Positions 38,960 through 46,657 of a stretch of 64,000 nucleotides of DNA are shown here, piece after piece. Position numbers and translations under genes: made by a program. The DNA lies in contig NZ_CAJURR010000010.1 of the NCBI RefSeq assembly GCF_910589175.1, positions 1 to 64,000 of the forward strand. Reading direction: 5' to 3'. Under the pieces are notes generated by a model, which did no database searches, had not been told where the DNA came from, and worked only from the letters and a program-made list of their open reading frames with translations. Origin of the DNA: an uncultured Lactobacillus sp. (GTDB lineage Bacteria; Bacillota; Bacilli; Lactobacillales; Lactobacillaceae). Each line of letters starts with the position of its first letter. The stretch's first letter is position 1.

Positions 38960-40049
38960 CTAAAACAAGTTTGTAATAATTTTCAATTGCCACCAATTGG
39001 TTTTTCATTGAAAAAGCATGCATCAGATATGTCTTCTCTTTTTCAGCCATAGTTCTAAGAGCGGTCTTGCTGCTGGTCATAGCTTGTCTTATTTTTTCAC
39101 TAATGCTGTCTAAATCGCCAATTTTAGCAACAAAACCATCTTCTTCATTAGGAATCATCTTTTCAATATCACCAACATCTGTTGATAAAATTGGTACTAA
39201 ATTATCACTGGCTTCTAATAAGACAAGGGGAAAACTTTCTGAATACGATGTTAAAACTGCCAAATCCATCTTTTGATATAACTTTCTAGTCTCTTGGTAA
39301 GTCAAAAAGCCATGAAAAGTTACTTGCGAACTAATTCCTAAGTCTCGTGCTAATGCTCTTAAATTATTCAGTTCACTGCCATCGCCTACAATATGCAAGC
39401 GAATATTTTGATCATTAATATTTCTTATTGCCTTTAAAAGTAAGTCTTGTCCCTTAACTTTTTCAGTTCGACCAACATTAATAATATTGAAATAAGGATG
39501 GGCATATTTTTTAGGGATATCCTTATTTTCATGGAAAAAAATCCCATTATAAATTACACAAATTTTTGTTTTCGGAATACCTACTTTTTCAACTAGAAGA
39601 TTAGAGAAGTTTTGGGTAATTGCAAAGATACCATCTGCTTTTTTTAAAGCCATAATATTTAATTTAGTAAAAATATTTCCAACCATTCCTCGAGCCTCAA
39701 AATCTTTTAAAGGATCAGAATGAACAGTAATAATCCACTTCGCTGTAATTTGATTTTTAATCATTGAAACAAATAGATTAGCCCTTGCTCCATGAGTATG
39801 AACTATATCAAATGTTCCCTCATTAATAAATCTAGTAAGGCGCTTTAAAACACTTAGGTCATAACGGCTTTGTGCTCCTAAAATGGTTGTTTTAATTTTT
39901 GCTTTTTTAGCAGCTTTTGCTACAGGGCCATCTGCTAAAGTTAAGAGTTCGAAATCAGCATTTTGTCTTTTTGCTTCTGTCAACAAATTAACAATATGAG
40001 ACAGTCCCCCACCTTTTTCTAAACCAGCATTAATATGTAAAACTTTCAT
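38934..40049 (-). CDS. Family 4 (GT-B) glycosyltransferase
   Basis: A 371-residue retaining glycosyltransferase. The N-terminal acceptor domain opens HINAGLEKGGGLSHIVNLL, and the C-terminal nucleotide-sugar domain carries INVGRTEKVKGQDLLLKAI and the EX7E-type motif in SYSESFPLVLLEASD. It lies 4 bp after tagA and overlaps the membrane-protein gene downstream. Together with TagA this suggests assembly of a lipid-linked wall glycan. Sugar specificity unknown. Confidence 0.9.
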   Translation of the reverse strand: MKVLHINAGLEKGGGLSHIVNLLTEAKRQNADFELLTLADGPVAKAAKKAKIKTTILGAQSRYDLSVLKRLTRFINEGTFDIVHTHGARANLFVSMIKNQITAKWIITVHSDPLKDFEARGMVGNIFTKLNIMALKKADGIFAITQNFSNLLVEKVGIPKTKICVIYNGIFFHENKDIPKKYAHPYFNIINVGRTEKVKGQDLLLKAIRNINDQNIRLHIVGDGSELNNLRALARDLGISSQVTFHGFLTYQETRKLYQKMDLAVLTSYSESFPLVLLEASDNLVPILSTDVGDIEKMIPNEEDGFVAKIGDLDSISEKIRQAMTSSKTALRTMAEKEKTYLMHAFSMKNQLVAIENYYKLVLGENSGKLS

Positions 40050-40053
40050 TTAA

Positions 40054-40794
40054 TTAATTCTTTCCCTTATTTTCTTTCTTTGATTTTTCAACTTCAACTA
40101 CAAATTCTGGTAATGCGAGCATGCGCTTAAAGCGAGTTGGATTAGTAATTAAGCGATAGAACCATTCAAGATGCGTTTTTTGAAATGCTTCTGGAGCACG
40201 TTTTACTACGCCAGAAAAAACATCAAAACTTCCGCCAACTCCCATCATAATTGCAGGCACTTTTGCTTGACGTAGAATAGAAATCAACTCTTCTTGTCTT
40301 GGAAAACCAATTGCTGCAAAAACCAAATCAGGCCTTGATTCTTCAATTCTTTTAGCTACCGTCTTTAAATCATCCTTAAAATAGCCATCTTCTGCTCCGA
40401 CTAATTCAATTCCGGGATAGTCACGAGCAATCTTTTCTTTAGTAATTCGCATTACTTCAGGCTTTGCACCAATTAAATATACTCGCAATTTTCTTAAGTT
40501 TCCTACCTGGAGCAACCAAGTAAATAGATCATACCCTGTTACTCGTTCTTTAAGTGGTTTTTTTAACATTTTTCCGCCTAAGACAATCCCAATTCCATCA
40601 GGTGTAATCAAATCCGCATTCTTGGTAATAAGTTTCATAAATTTTGGATCTTTATTAGCTGCCATGACAATTTCAGGATTAGCTGTTACTACCATGGTTG
40701 ATAACTTATTATTTAACCTACTAATCAATCTATCTTTAAATTCTTCTAAAGAATAGTTATCAAATTCAATTCCTAAAATATTAACTTTACTCAT
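40054..40794 (-). CDS. tagA: WecG/TagA/CpsF-family N-acetylmannosaminyltransferase
   Basis: A 246-residue GT26 enzyme. The family core is visible: TANPEIVMAANKDPKFMKLITKNADLITPDGIGIV, then GYDLFTWLL and the GVGGSFDVFSGVVKRAPEAF segment. TagA adds ManNAc to GlcNAc-PP-undecaprenol, the second step of wall teichoic acid linkage-unit synthesis. The nearby tagD and the TagF-like gene at 28504 support a teichoic acid role, but a CpsF-like role in another surface glycan is possible. First gene of the 40794-37107 cluster, divergent from tagD. Confidence 0.9.
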   Translation of the reverse strand: MSKVNILGIEFDNYSLEEFKDRLISRLNNKLSTMVVTANPEIVMAANKDPKFMKLITKNADLITPDGIGIVLGGKMLKKPLKERVTGYDLFTWLLQVGNLRKLRVYLIGAKPEVMRITKEKIARDYPGIELVGAEDGYFKDDLKTVAKRIEESRPDLVFAAIGFPRQEELISILRQAKVPAIMMGVGGSFDVFSGVVKRAPEAFQKTHLEWFYRLITNPTRFKRMLALPEFVVEVEKSKKENKGKN

Positions 40795-40936
40795 TTTCTA
40801 TTTTTAACCATTTCTATGTGAAGTAATATCTCTATTTATTATTTTAACAAAAAAGCATTAGAAACTTTTTCAATATAAAAGTTTCACTTTTTTTAACTTC
40901 TGCTAGAATAGTAACTATTATAAGGGAGTATTTATT

Positions 40937-41323
40937 ATGAAAAAAATTATTACCTACGGAACCTTTGATCTATTGCATTATGGTCACATTCGCCTTCTGA
41001 AAAGAGCTCGAGCCTTAGGAGATTATTTAATCGTAGGGCTGTCAACAGACGAATTCAATGAATTTAGCAAACACAAGCAAGCCTATAATAGCTATGCTGA
41101 AAGAAAATATATCTTAGAGGCAATTAGATACGTAGACGAAGTTATTCCTGAAAAAAATTGGGATCAAAAAATTAGTGATGTACAAAAATATGATATCGAT
41201 ACTTTCGTAATGGGTAATGACTGGGAAGGAAAATTCGATTTTCTAAAACCTTATTGTAAAGTTGAATACCTTGAAAGAACTCCTGGAATTTCTACGACAC
41301 AAATCAAAAACGACTTAAAATAA
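40937..41323 (+). CDS. tagD: Glycerol-3-phosphate cytidylyltransferase
   Basis: A 128-residue enzyme making CDP-glycerol from CTP and glycerol-3-phosphate, the donor for glycerol-type teichoic acids. The nucleotidyltransferase signature HYGH is at 14-17 and the C-terminal RTPGISTT motif binds CTP. Length is typical of TagD. The start has AAGGGAG upstream. It is read divergently from tagA and ends in a terminator shared with the convergent GntR gene. It is the logical supplier for the TagF-like transferase at 28504-29652. Confidence 0.96.
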   Translation: MKKIITYGTFDLLHYGHIRLLKRARALGDYLIVGLSTDEFNEFSKHKQAYNSYAERKYILEAIRYVDEVIPEKNWDQKISDVQKYDIDTFVMGNDWEGKFDFLKPYCKVEYLERTPGISTTQIKNDLK

Positions 41324-41376
41324 AAAATGCATAATGTAGTCCATATCAAATGTTAAACTGCATTATGCATTTTTTT
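41322..41376. terminator. Bidirectional terminator between tagD and the GntR gene
   Basis: Fifteen-bp arms AAAAAATGCATAATG (41322-41336) and CATTATGCATTTTTT (41361-41375). The T-run serves tagD on the plus strand. The A-run gives a T-run for the minus-strand gene, whose stop codon touches the hairpin. Confidence 0.85.
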
Positions 41377-42076
41377 ATTTTTCAAATGTAAATTCGAATC
41401 TTTCGGCTACATACGATGCCCGAACATATTCAAAAGGATAATGATTACTGAGTTCAGTAACTTGTCGTCTAGTTACCAATGGCTCACCCTTTTTAACTGA
41501 CAATAAACGAGCCTCATTTTCATTAGCAACAGCTGCACCTATGTTTTCTACAACGCTCCCAATCTTATAGCCACCCTTTTCTTCAAGCGTTTGATATAAA
41601 CTACTTGAAATTTCATCTTTAGAAAAACGGGAAACTAATTCATAAGGAATTGTAGCTACTTCATAACAAATTGGCACATTATCTGCAAAACGAACACGTT
41701 CCATTCTTAATACGTTATCTGTATCCTGAATTTTTAGCTTTTCTTTTTCAGATAGCGATGGCTTTGTTATACGATAAGACAGTAATTTGCTAGAAGGAAC
41801 CTGGCCATTAGAACGAGTTATATCGGTAAAACTCATGATCCCAGACATTTTTTCTTGGACCTTTTGGCTAGAAACATAGGTTCCACTACCTAAACGTCTC
41901 TCTAAAATCCCTTCATCTTCTAATGTTTTAATTGCTTGGCGCAACGTCATTCTAGAAACATTGAATTTTGAAGCTAATTGCCGCTCAGCAGGGATCCGCT
42001 CTCCAACTTTATATTTTTTATTTTCAATATCACGCTTTATTTGATTGTGAATTTTAATATACATCGGTTCTTGCAT
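41375..42076 (-). CDS. GntR/HutC-family (UTRA domain) transcriptional regulator
   Basis: A 233-residue repressor. The N-terminal winged helix (about 5-70) carries VGERIPAERQLASKFNVSRMTLRQAIKTLEDEGILERRLGSGTYV, the GntR signature. Residues about 85-230 form a UTRA effector domain like that of NagR/YvoA, which senses sugar phosphates. No obvious target gene is adjacent. It lies after the beta-helix gene on the same strand with a 54-bp gap. Effector and regulon unknown. Confidence 0.88.
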   Translation of the reverse strand: MQEPMYIKIHNQIKRDIENKKYKVGERIPAERQLASKFNVSRMTLRQAIKTLEDEGILERRLGSGTYVSSQKVQEKMSGIMSFTDITRSNGQVPSSKLLSYRITKPSLSEKEKLKIQDTDNVLRMERVRFADNVPICYEVATIPYELVSRFSKDEISSSLYQTLEEKGGYKIGSVVENIGAAVANENEARLLSVKKGEPLVTRRQVTELSNHYPFEYVRASYVAERFEFTFEK

Positions 42077-42130
42077 GATAACCCCTCACTTCATTCTGCT
42101 ACCAAACTTATTTTAGCTTAAACCAGCTAA

Positions 42131-43252
42131 TTAGTCATTGTTCTTCTTTGCTTCCCAACGCATTCCCAAAATATTAATATTAGGTCTACTATTGCATTCA
42201 ACCTCTAAATCTTGAGCACTACTTGAAACAATATTTAGTTTAATCTTAGCATCATCCTGGACTGCAAGCCTACTCCCATTGGGATTAATGATTAAATCTC
42301 GGCCGCCTAAAGTTGCTTGCCCATTTAAGGCTAAAAAATACTCAAAATCATCTCTTCCAGAAAAGGCGACTCTAGTTGCATCTGCCGTGGCCCTATCTTG
42401 AAAATCTGCGTGACTAATAATAGTTGAATTGTTTAATGTTACTTTCGCCTTATCACATGCAATTAAACGATCTATTTTACTATTTTGAATCAAAGTTCTC
42501 GTATTCTTATCAAGAAAAATGCCGCCTTTAAATTCAGACTGTAAAATATTCACCCATGAATCATCTGAAATATAGAAACTAGAGTCATCGTTCTTTTCAA
42601 CCGTTGAATTGAGCATATTTACCCAAGTTTGGCCATGAATTAAACCATATGAAATCGTCGTATTGTTCAAATCAACTTCTGCATTTGAATTAGGGTATGT
42701 ACTTAGATTACCGTGAATCATACTATTAGAAATAATTGCAGTCCCTTTTCCCTGAATACCTAAAGCTGCATAATTTTCAGAATCATAATCAATTAATGAA
42801 TCGGTCATTGTAAGTCTAAAGTCAGCTTGTGCAAATAAGGAAACACTAGAATTCAAAATTTTACTTGAAAATAATTCTAATGTACATTTTCCATTCACAG
42901 CAATTGCGGCCATATCATCTTCATCCCCATAAAGGGTAGTATTACGTAAAGTAAGATAAGTATCGGCAGCATCATCAACATAAATAGTATTATGACCAGA
43001 TTTTGTTTGAAGAGCAATATTTTCTAATGTGAAAAAATTGCAATTACTATCTAATACAAAAAAGCCATTAATTACAGTCTCTTCTGGTGTACTCCCTGTT
43101 CCCTTGATCGTAATATTATTTACTTCTAAGCCTCGATCTAACTCATAAAATCCAGGAGCAAGCAGTAATACATCATCAGGCTGTAAGTCTTTAAGAGCAC
43201 TTTTCCAAGTAGTACCGTCTCCTCGACCACTGACTTTAATAAGACGCGCCAT
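42131..43252 (-). CDS. Stand-alone right-handed beta-helix protein, paralogue of the AAA+ fusion N-terminus
   Basis: A 373-residue protein of many short beta strands with Asn ladders and the recurrent pattern of a right-handed parallel beta-helix. No signal peptide, membrane segment or catalytic motif of a polysaccharide lyase was seen. Its layout parallels residues 1-about 345 of the AAA+ fusion at 32668-34665. Both share an opening strand and acidic turn, an IYVDD segment, late SGRDD/DGRDN and RLIACDK/SISICDQ segments, and a C-terminal PNINI/PNIKI segment. It ends where the partner's AAA+ linker begins. Function unknown; it may be a partner or subunit of the fusion protein. Confidence 0.8.
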   Translation of the reverse strand: MARLIKVSGRGDGTTWKSALKDLQPDDVLLLAPGFYELDRGLEVNNITIKGTGSTPEETVINGFFVLDSNCNFFTLENIALQTKSGHNTIYVDDAADTYLTLRNTTLYGDEDDMAAIAVNGKCTLELFSSKILNSSVSLFAQADFRLTMTDSLIDYDSENYAALGIQGKGTAIISNSMIHGNLSTYPNSNAEVDLNNTTISYGLIHGQTWVNMLNSTVEKNDDSSFYISDDSWVNILQSEFKGGIFLDKNTRTLIQNSKIDRLIACDKAKVTLNNSTIISHADFQDRATADATRVAFSGRDDFEYFLALNGQATLGGRDLIINPNGSRLAVQDDAKIKLNIVSSSAQDLEVECNSRPNINILGMRWEAKKNND

Positions 43253-43344
43253 ACAAATCGATCCTTTCTACATAAAAATTTCACACATTATTCCCTTTAT
43301 TTTCAATGTTTTCTGCTTAAATATAATCATCAATGGAGGTAACT

Positions 43345-43647
43345 ATGATTAACATTACTACAAATCAATTAGCAGAAATTTTAGCACAAGATTCTAATAT
43401 CAATTTATATGATTTACGAACACCAATTGAATTTGCATCAGGCCATATTCCTGATAGTCATAATCTTCCTTTTGAAGAATTAAAATACTTCAATGATCCT
43501 AAAAATGAAACCTACTATTTTATTTGTCGGTCTGGCGATCTCTCACACCATGTATGCCAATCTTTAAAATCTAAAGGTTATAAAAATTTAATTAGCGTTA
43601 CTGGTGGTATCCTTAACTGGAAAGGTAAAATGCAAAGTTTAAATTAA
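43345..43647 (+). CDS. Single-domain rhodanese-like protein
   Basis: A 100-residue rhodanese domain. The catalytic cysteine C61 lies in the loop CRSGDLSH, and the CH2A-like DLRTPIEFASGHIPDSHNLP motif is at about 23-42. Such proteins move sulfane sulfur or act in thiol stress; the partner is not known. The ATG at 43345 is chosen because TGGAGGTAACT sits directly before it. An ATG four codons upstream lies inside that ribosome binding site. Confidence 0.92.
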   Translation: MINITTNQLAEILAQDSNINLYDLRTPIEFASGHIPDSHNLPFEELKYFNDPKNETYYFICRSGDLSHHVCQSLKSKGYKNLISVTGGILNWKGKMQSLN

Positions 43648-43661
43648 AAATGCAATATAAC

Positions 43662-43692
43662 AAAAAAGGTCATCAAATGATGACCTTTTTTC
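43662..43692. terminator. Bidirectional terminator after the rhodanese gene
   Basis: Perfect stem AAAAAAGGTCATC (13 bp) with GATGACCTTTTTT around an AAAT loop. It serves the rhodanese gene on plus and the tRNA-Tyr/tRNA-Gln transcript on minus. Confidence 0.9.
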
Positions 43693-43715
43693 GGGTTGGG
43701 TGTTCTTTCGAACTA

Positions 43716-43787
43716 TTGGGTTAGCTGGATTCGAACCAGCGCATGATGGTACCAAAAACCATTGCCTTACCACTTGGCTATAACCCA
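43716..43787 (-). tRNA. tRNA-Gln (UUG), copy 1
   Basis: A 72-nt tRNA. The acceptor stem TGGGTTA pairs with TAACCCA, with discriminator A and no encoded CCA. The anticodon loop TTTTGGT inside stem ATGGT/ACCAT gives UUG. A GTTCGAATC T-loop is present. Identical to the copy at 48089-48160. Transcribed after tRNA-Tyr. Confidence 0.96.
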
Positions 43788-43842
43788 TTTGATTGAACTT
43801 TTACTTGTTGTTCAATGCAACCAGCTGAATAAAATTCAGCGA

Positions 43843-43924
43843 TGGAGGCCAGTGGATTCGAACCACCGAACTCAGAGAGAGCGGTTTTACAGACCGCCGC
43901 GTTTAGCCACTTCGCTAGGCCTCC
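43843..43924 (-). tRNA. tRNA-Tyr (GUA)
   Basis: An 82-nt class II tRNA. The acceptor GGAGGCC pairs with GGCCTCC, discriminator A. The anticodon loop CTGTAAA inside stem GCGGT/ACCGC gives GUA. A long variable arm and GGTTCGAATCC T-arm are present. CCA is not encoded. It precedes tRNA-Gln copy 1 by 55 bp on the same strand. Confidence 0.96.
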
Positions 43925-43971
43925 GAAACGTTACTTAATTATAATAACGAACTGCCTAGCAAAAAGCAAGT

Positions 43972-43998
43972 AAAAATTAGAAAAAATCTAACTTTTTT
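43972..43998 (-). terminator. Terminator after the hydroxyacid dehydrogenase gene
   Basis: Short hairpin TTAGA (43977-43981) with TCTAA (43987-43991) with A/T-rich extensions, about 15-40 bp beyond the stop of the gene at 44014. Confidence 0.55.
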
Positions 43999-44013
43999 TA
44001 TTTTTTGTCTTAC

Positions 44014-44922
44014 CTACTTTAATTGGGCTATATGCTTCTTAATGATATCAGCTGATTCTCTTAGCTTTTCATCTTCTTCAGCAGTTAACTCTAGTGGAAT
44101 AACTTTTTCTACTCCATCTTTTCCAATAAGAGCTGGATATCCAATATATGTTTGTACTTCATCTAAATATACAGAAGTTGGTGCAAATAATCTGGCATCA
44201 CTAAATACAGCTTGAATTAAGCGAACAGCACAGGTTGCAATCGCATATGAGGTGTATCCTTTCCCAAATGCTACTTTCATCGAATTTTTATTAGGTTGTG
44301 CACTTAATTTTTCTTCTTGTTCTTTTGTGAAGAGCTCTTTAGCCAACTTACCATTGACTGAGACAGTTGACCAAGCAGTAAATTGAGATGCTCCATGTTC
44401 ACCTAAAACAAATCCAGCTACATTTCTTGGATCTTCATTAAGTTCTTCTCCGACAATTCTTTGCATTCTAGCAGTATCTAAGAAAGTTCCAGTTCCAAAG
44501 ACTTGTTTTCTTGATAAACCAGTAGTTTCTTGCAAAATAGTCGAAATTGCATCACATGGGTTTGAAATATTAATTAAGATGCCATTGAAGCCAGATTCTT
44601 TAATTTTAGCTCCTACTTCCTTAGCATTCTTAGCATTAATTTCAAATTCACCAAATCTATCACCCGTTTTAACTGTTGCAGCAATATTACCAAAGGAAGT
44701 TACAATAATATCAACATCCTTTAAATCGCTATAGTCGCCTAAAAAAACATTAACATGATAATCATTTCTAGCTAAAGTATCGCGTAAATCATTATATTCC
44801 GCCTCTGCTTTAGCTTGATTCTTATCTAATAAGTATAAATTATAAACAATTCCATGAGTAAATAAAGTAAAAGCGACCGTCGCACCAACATGTCCCATAC
44901 CAATTACGGCTACATTTCTCAT
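44014..44922 (-). CDS. L-2-hydroxyisocaproate / L-lactate-type dehydrogenase
   Basis: A 302-residue NAD-dependent LDH/MDH-superfamily enzyme. The Rossmann motif GMGHVGA is at 8-14, NISNPCD is the catalytic-loop region, DTARMQ holds the substrate-binding Arg, and GEHG holds the catalytic His. The sequence resembles L-2-hydroxyisocaproate dehydrogenases of lactobacilli, which reduce branched 2-keto acids from amino-acid transamination, more than the glycolytic L-LDH. It stands alone between tRNA genes and the RpiR locus. Confidence 0.85.
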   Translation of the reverse strand: MRNVAVIGMGHVGATVAFTLFTHGIVYNLYLLDKNQAKAEAEYNDLRDTLARNDYHVNVFLGDYSDLKDVDIIVTSFGNIAATVKTGDRFGEFEINAKNAKEVGAKIKESGFNGILINISNPCDAISTILQETTGLSRKQVFGTGTFLDTARMQRIVGEELNEDPRNVAGFVLGEHGASQFTAWSTVSVNGKLAKELFTKEQEEKLSAQPNKNSMKVAFGKGYTSYAIATCAVRLIQAVFSDARLFAPTSVYLDEVQTYIGYPALIGKDGVEKVIPLELTAEEDEKLRESADIIKKHIAQLK

Positions 44923-44993
44923 TGTAATTCCTACTTTCTATAAAAGTCTTACACCTTAAGGATAATCCATTTGAGGTAACTTTTAAATTTATT

Positions 44994-45833
44994 TTATATT
45001 TTTTGACTAGAAACTATTTTTTCATGTTGCTTAATTTTTTCAATTCGTTTCTCATTTCTTTTAATAAGCAATAAAAACAAGGCTTCAATAATTGTAAAAG
45101 CTGCTACACGAGAGAAAAAATACTGATTTTGTAAAACTGTTTGTCTTACCCCAGTCCTTAAATGATAATCACTATTTAACGCAATCGGAGAAGCTGGATT
45201 ATTGGTAATACTGATAATTTTAATTTTATTCTTTTTAGCCAACTCAATTTCTTTTATTAGAGCTGCTGATTCTCCAGAATTTGAAATTACAATTAAGCAA
45301 TCTTTATTGTTCAAATTCATTGTTTGGGCATCAGCTGTTTCAACATTTCCACCAGAAGCAAACGACAAAATACCAATTTGATTAAATTTATAAACTGCAT
45401 CGGCAGCTACGGGATATGTATCTCCTTCAGCACTAATTTGGACAATTCTACTTTTTTCAATCAGAGAAAGAATTTGCTCTAATTGATCAGTTGGAATATG
45501 ACCTAAGGTAGATTGAATTTCATTAATTTTATTTTTTTCAATTTGGGCTAAAGCAGCTTGTATATCATCCTTAGGTAGTTCTTTTAGTGACTTACTTTCC
45601 TTTTGCCCCATGCTTTGTGCAAGTAAAATTTTTAATTCATGAAAGCCTGATAAAGATAAGTTTCGACAAAATCTAGTTATAGATGCATCACTTACTTTTG
45701 CTTTTTTAGCTAATTGAGAAATTGTAATATTTATAACTTCAGCCGGATCTTCAAGAATCGTTCTTCCAATTTTTTGATCGGAAGCTGACATTTTATTCAT
45801 TTGCGCATAAATTTTATCAATAATATTTTCCAA
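44994..45833 (-). CDS. RpiR/MurR-family transcriptional regulator with SIS domain
   Basis: A 279-residue regulator. The N-terminal RpiR-type helix-turn-helix (ITISQLAKKAKVSDASITRFCRNLSLSGFHELK, about 35-68) precedes a C-terminal sugar-isomerase (SIS) domain (about 120-265) that senses a phosphosugar. It is divergent from an RpiA-like isomerase and an oxidoreductase, its most likely targets, and the shared intergenic region carries repeated TGAAAAT-type motifs. Confidence 0.88.
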   Translation of the reverse strand: MENIIDKIYAQMNKMSASDQKIGRTILEDPAEVINITISQLAKKAKVSDASITRFCRNLSLSGFHELKILLAQSMGQKESKSLKELPKDDIQAALAQIEKNKINEIQSTLGHIPTDQLEQILSLIEKSRIVQISAEGDTYPVAADAVYKFNQIGILSFASGGNVETADAQTMNLNNKDCLIVISNSGESAALIKEIELAKKNKIKIISITNNPASPIALNSDYHLRTGVRQTVLQNQYFFSRVAAFTIIEALFLLLIKRNEKRIEKIKQHEKIVSSQKI

Positions 45834-45873
45834 AGATTTTCCCTCATTTCATAAAAATTATATCATGTCTATA

Positions 45874-45947
45874 AAATGATTTTCACACTTTTACATTTGA
45901 CGAAAATAATTTTTGAAAGTATCATTGATTATGTAAATAATTTTCAT
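45874..45947. promoter_or_regulatory. Candidate RpiR operator cluster
   Basis: Three related A/T motifs occur in the divergent intergenic region: AAATGATTTTCAC (45874-45886), CGAAAATAATTTTT (45901-45914) and AAATAATTTTCAT (45935-45947). The first and last are the same motif on one strand, and the middle one is a partial match in the opposite orientation. Binding by the RpiR protein is inference. Confidence 0.4.
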
Positions 45948-45986
45948 AAAAACTATATCTATAAAAATAATTTACGGAGAACTAAA

Positions 45987-46652
45987 ATGTCATTAATTAG
46001 TCAAAAAGCACTTAACAAGATAAAACCAAATATGAGTATTAGTTTGGGCGGCGGAAGTAATGTGCTTAATCTCGCAAAAGATATATCTCAAGCACATATT
46101 TCTAATCTAAGGCTCTATTCTCCCTCTGAAATAACTCAAGCTGAATGTAAACAATTGGGATTAAAGGTACTACCTTTTAGTGAAAATTCACCTCACTTAG
46201 ACCTAACCTTTGATGGATGTGATAGCATTGATAAAAGTTTCAATGCTCTAAAGAGCGGTGGTGGCATCCATATTTTTGAAAAGATAGCAGCTGAAAATAC
46301 AGAAGAATATATTTTATTGCTTCCAGCAGAACGCTTTAGAGATGAACTATCCCCTATTATTCCGCTCTGTCTTGAGGTAGTCCCAGCTTGTCTTGAAAAT
46401 GTAATAAAAACTATTCCTGAAAAATACGACTATAAAGTTCGTCTAGGTAAAGCAGTAGCATCCTTTGCGCGATCACCATTGGGTAATATCTTAATTGATA
46501 TTTATCCTCAAAATTCTTGGCATAATATAAAAAAACTAAATAGTTTTCTACTAAAACAAAATGGTGTCGTAAGTAGTTCATATTTTGAAGGAATTGTTAC
46601 CAGCATTATAACTGAAACTAAAAGTAAAGCAGTTGAAATAAAGAAAGGATAA
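45987..46652 (+). CDS. Ribose-5-phosphate isomerase A-like sugar-phosphate isomerase
   Basis: A 221-residue RpiA-family protein. It has the phosphate loop SLGGGSNVLNLA, a DGCDSID segment (DGADE in canonical RpiA), the KSGGGIHIFEKI segment with the catalytic lysine region, and VVPACLENV. Substitutions in the active-site DGADE motif make true ribose-5-phosphate isomerase activity uncertain. I start at ATG 45987 with GGAGA upstream. The frame is open 37 codons earlier through the promoter region without a ribosome binding site. It is followed 5 bp later by an oxidoreductase gene, together a small sugar pathway under the divergent RpiR. Confidence 0.82.
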   Translation: MSLISQKALNKIKPNMSISLGGGSNVLNLAKDISQAHISNLRLYSPSEITQAECKQLGLKVLPFSENSPHLDLTFDGCDSIDKSFNALKSGGGIHIFEKIAAENTEEYILLLPAERFRDELSPIIPLCLEVVPACLENVIKTIPEKYDYKVRLGKAVASFARSPLGNILIDIYPQNSWHNIKKLNSFLLKQNGVVSSSYFEGIVTSIITETKSKAVEIKKG

Positions 46653-46657
46653 TAATT

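Noticed and set aside
40861..40892. Hairpin GAAACTTT/AAAGTTTC followed by T-run before tagD, considered as a terminator
   Set aside because: No plus-strand gene precedes it and it lies in the divergent tagA-tagD promoter region. An operator or leader structure is possible, but nothing decides it.
45876..45986. 37-codon N-terminal extension of the RpiA-like protein
   Set aside because: It would be translated from the divergent promoter region, has no ribosome binding site, and the family N-terminus begins at the later ATG.
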